DNA of 8,046 nt from JAYTXL01 sp043742955 (GTDB lineage Bacteria; Verrucomicrobiota; Verrucomicrobiia; Limisphaerales; JAYTXL01), in assembly GCA_043742955.1 (NCBI GenBank), contig JAYTXL010000062.1:1-8046 (forward strand). The letters are read 5' to 3'. Under the pieces are notes generated by a model that saw nothing but the letters and a program-made list of their open reading frames with translations, was not told the DNA's origin and did no database searches. Shown one piece after another: positions 7,131 through 8,046 of this stretch. Position numbers and translations under genes: made by a program. Within the stretch, counting starts at the first letter, position 1; every line of letters begins with the position of its first letter.

Positions 7131-7583
7131 TTAATCGCTGGTCAGGCAGGGCCGTCCAAAAGCGGACCGGAGCAGCGGCGAATAACTGGAGATGCGACAG
7201 ACCAGCGGCAGGCACCCGTTGCGCCGCAGGACATAACCGGGCGCATAATAACTGGAGGCCTGCAGCAGGTCAAACGGCTGTTCGCGATGAACGCGCCAAA
7301 CCTCTGCGGCCAGCCGGCGCGCCGAAAGATATTGCGCCGTGACGGGGGCCAAGGTTCCCAGCACGCGCGTGCGGTAAAAAAGATTGGGCAGGACCACCCG
7401 TTTGATTTCGTGGACGCGCACCGCGCCATCCTGCCACCGGGCATTGCGGTGGGTCAGGACCAGGATGGAAACGCCCTGGCCCCGCTGGGTCAACGCCCGC
7501 CCGAGCTTATGCAAATAATTGGCCAGTCCCCCATCGGCCCTTGCTGGCATGACGTATTCCGGCGTGAGGAAACCCAAGTGCAT
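7131..7583 (-). CDS. N-terminal fragment of the interrupted GT4 (acceptor-binding domain)
   Basis: This 150-codon piece starts MHLGFLTPEYVMP, a typical first strand of a GT4 N-terminal Rossmann domain. GGLANYLHKLGRALTQRG (18-35) is the acceptor loop and helix, VSILVLTH (38-45) a second strand, and FDLLQASSYYAPGYVL (104-119) the strand with the usual 'HxS' type region. It stops at residue 150, before the domain is complete. ATG 7583 is chosen because the conserved strand begins there. The frame is open for about 39 codons upstream, but without ATG, GTG or TTG. No Shine-Dalgarno is evident. It lies 112 bp after the GT14 stop. Confidence 0.75.
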   Translation of the reverse strand: MHLGFLTPEYVMPARADGGLANYLHKLGRALTQRGQGVSILVLTHRNARWQDGAVRVHEIKRVVLPNLFYRTRVLGTLAPVTAQYLSARRLAAEVWRVHREQPFDLLQASSYYAPGYVLRRNGCLPLVCRISSYSPLLRSAFGRPCLTSD

Positions 7584-7695
7584 AGCGATCGATCCGGTGC
7601 GGGCGAAGCAAACCAGTTTGCCGACGGCACGGCAAATCCATTTTTTCCAAGTTGTGCTGGGGCAGGGCTCCGGGTTTCCAGTACCACCCGGTAGC
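7584..7695 (-). other. 112-bp spacer between GT14 and the interrupted GT4
   Basis: After the GT14 stop there is an ATGA overlap that opens a 69-codon frame (7699-7490). Its second half is only a frame-shadow of the GT4 start, and its first ~38 codons (MSYRVVLETRSPAPAQLGKN then GFAVPSAN) match no domain I know. I see no promoter or terminator here. The most economical view is an untranslated spacer, with a short translated leader as a weaker option. Confidence 0.3.
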
Positions 7696-8046
7696 TCATC
7701 TTAATTTCCGGTCAATTAATTCCAGCAGTGTGCTGGAAGTTTTTTCATCAAATTTCCGGGCGAACAAGTTGGAGGTGTTCTGCAAGGCCGGGAAATCCCG
7801 GTCATCCAGTGTCGCTGGCCGGCCGTGTCCCGCCGTCCGCTCGCGCGACCAGTCGATGTAACGATAATTGAAGTCCGCCTCCGGCAGCATCATGGCCTCC
7901 CCGGCCTTGCTCGCCGCGGAGGTCGTCCGGCTCCAATGCTGATAGTCCTCATAATTCTGTACTCGGGCCGCCCACTCCGAGTTCAGAATGAGCGTCTGGA
8001 AAAACAGCTCAATGGGGCTGTGAGTAAACCGGTAAAAATTGGTGAG
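7696..8046 (-). CDS. Core-2/I-branching beta-1,6-N-acetylglucosaminyltransferase-like (GT14), C-terminal part
   Basis: The gene enters from the right edge; the last 116 residues are visible. HSPIELFFQTLILNSEW (9-25 of the visible part) corresponds to the SPxE block of GT14 enzymes, where the Glu (E13 here) aligns with the catalytic base of animal core-2 GlcNAc transferase. RYIDWS (62-67) and TLDDRDFPALQNTSNLFARKFD (79-100) are highly characteristic of the Branch domain, including the LFARKFD end whose basic residues (R97, K98) contact the nucleotide. LLELIDRKLR ends the protein. Bacterial GT14 proteins occur in polysaccharide clusters and are predicted to form beta-linked GlcNAc or xylose branches (family knowledge); the donor here is not known. 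The TGA stop at 7698-7696 overlaps an ATG as ATGA, but that frame does not encode the next gene. The N-terminal domain is outside the window. Confidence 0.87.
   Translation of the reverse strand, partial: LTNFYRFTHSPIELFFQTLILNSEWAARVQNYEDYQHWSRTTSAASKAGEAMMLPEADFNYRYIDWSRERTAGHGRPATLDDRDFPALQNTSNLFARKFDEKTSSTLLELIDRKLR

Larger units (their letters stand above)
6369..7583 (-). pseudogene. Glycosyltransferase family 4 interrupted by one in-frame TAA
   Basis: Two adjacent pieces in the same reading frame together make one normal-length GT4 enzyme of about 404 codons. The N-terminal piece (7583-7131) ends TSD, then TAA at 7133-7131. Without any frame change, the frame continues LTDWLELRQ and then VLDADAAFAPSQFIAHE, a typical continuation of a GT4 N-terminal domain. 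The reader sees GT-B features on both sides: the acceptor-loop GGLANYLHKLGRAL before the stop, and GSLSRVKGTDLL plus DNYPNACLEAQAFG after it. A one-base change from AAA, CAA or GAA would restore the codon. The gene is therefore a recent pseudogene, a true variant, or carries a sequencing/assembly error. The intact enzyme would have added one sugar of the polysaccharide. Its flanking genes look intact. Confidence 0.85.

Noticed and set aside
7131..7133. Programmed stop-codon readthrough or stop-codon recoding
   Set aside because: The other genes here end at TGA, TAG or TAA at the expected places, so no stop is reassigned. TAA is the least leaky stop, and I see no recoding structure just downstream.
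6957..7694. A 245-codon open frame on the plus strand, antisense to the interrupted GT4
   Set aside because: I considered whether it was the real gene and the GT4 break a by-product. GT4 motifs are clear on both sides of the stop on the minus strand, and the plus-strand product has no family features.
1..8046. CRISPR arrays, insertion sequences, tRNA genes, attachment sites
   Set aside because: I saw no regularly spaced repeats, transposase-like frame, tRNA-like cloverleaf or long direct repeat on either strand.

Overview
This 8,046-base, GC-rich window is one tightly packed set of genes, all on the minus strand. They would be read from beyond position 8046 down past position 1. Every gene I recognise is a carbohydrate-active enzyme or a tailoring enzyme, so the window looks like the inside of a surface-polysaccharide (exopolysaccharide, capsule or O-antigen) biosynthesis locus. 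No ribosomal, tRNA or other taxonomic marker is present. The sequence supports a GC-rich bacterium with weak Shine-Dalgarno signals and some GTG/TTG starts. A Verrucomicrobiota- or Planctomycetota-like host is only a low-confidence guess from protein flavour.

In transcription order: (1) the C-terminal end of a GT14 (core-2/I-branching type) glycosyltransferase, 8046-7696; (2) a GT4 glycosyltransferase, 7583-6369, split into two same-frame pieces by a single in-frame TAA at 7133-7131; (3) a GT2 glycosyltransferase, 6356-5460; (4) a SAM-dependent methyltransferase, 5377-4631; (5) a WaaE/KdtX-like GT2 glycosyltransferase, 4582-3728; (6) a GT4 glycosyltransferase of the MtfA/WbaZ-like type, 3712-2441; (7) a second, class I O-methyltransferase-like protein, 2378-1617; (8) another GT4 glycosyltransferase, 1588-473; (9) the N-terminus of an acyltransferase-3 family membrane protein, 315-1. 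Gaps between genes are 12 to 157 bp. No terminator or convincing promoter is visible inside the cluster, so a polycistronic operon is the simplest reading.

Together the genes would build and decorate a complex repeating unit. Six glycosyltransferases (one apparently broken) would add successive sugars at the cytoplasmic face of the membrane. Two methyltransferases could methylate sugars or precursors, and the acyltransferase could O-acetylate the product. No initiating phosphoglycosyl transferase, flippase, polymerase, ABC exporter or nucleotide-sugar synthesis gene is in the window; these would have to lie outside it. The most notable observations are the lone nonsense codon in the GT4 gene and a possible 55-codon reading frame that bridges the last two genes by start/stop overlaps.
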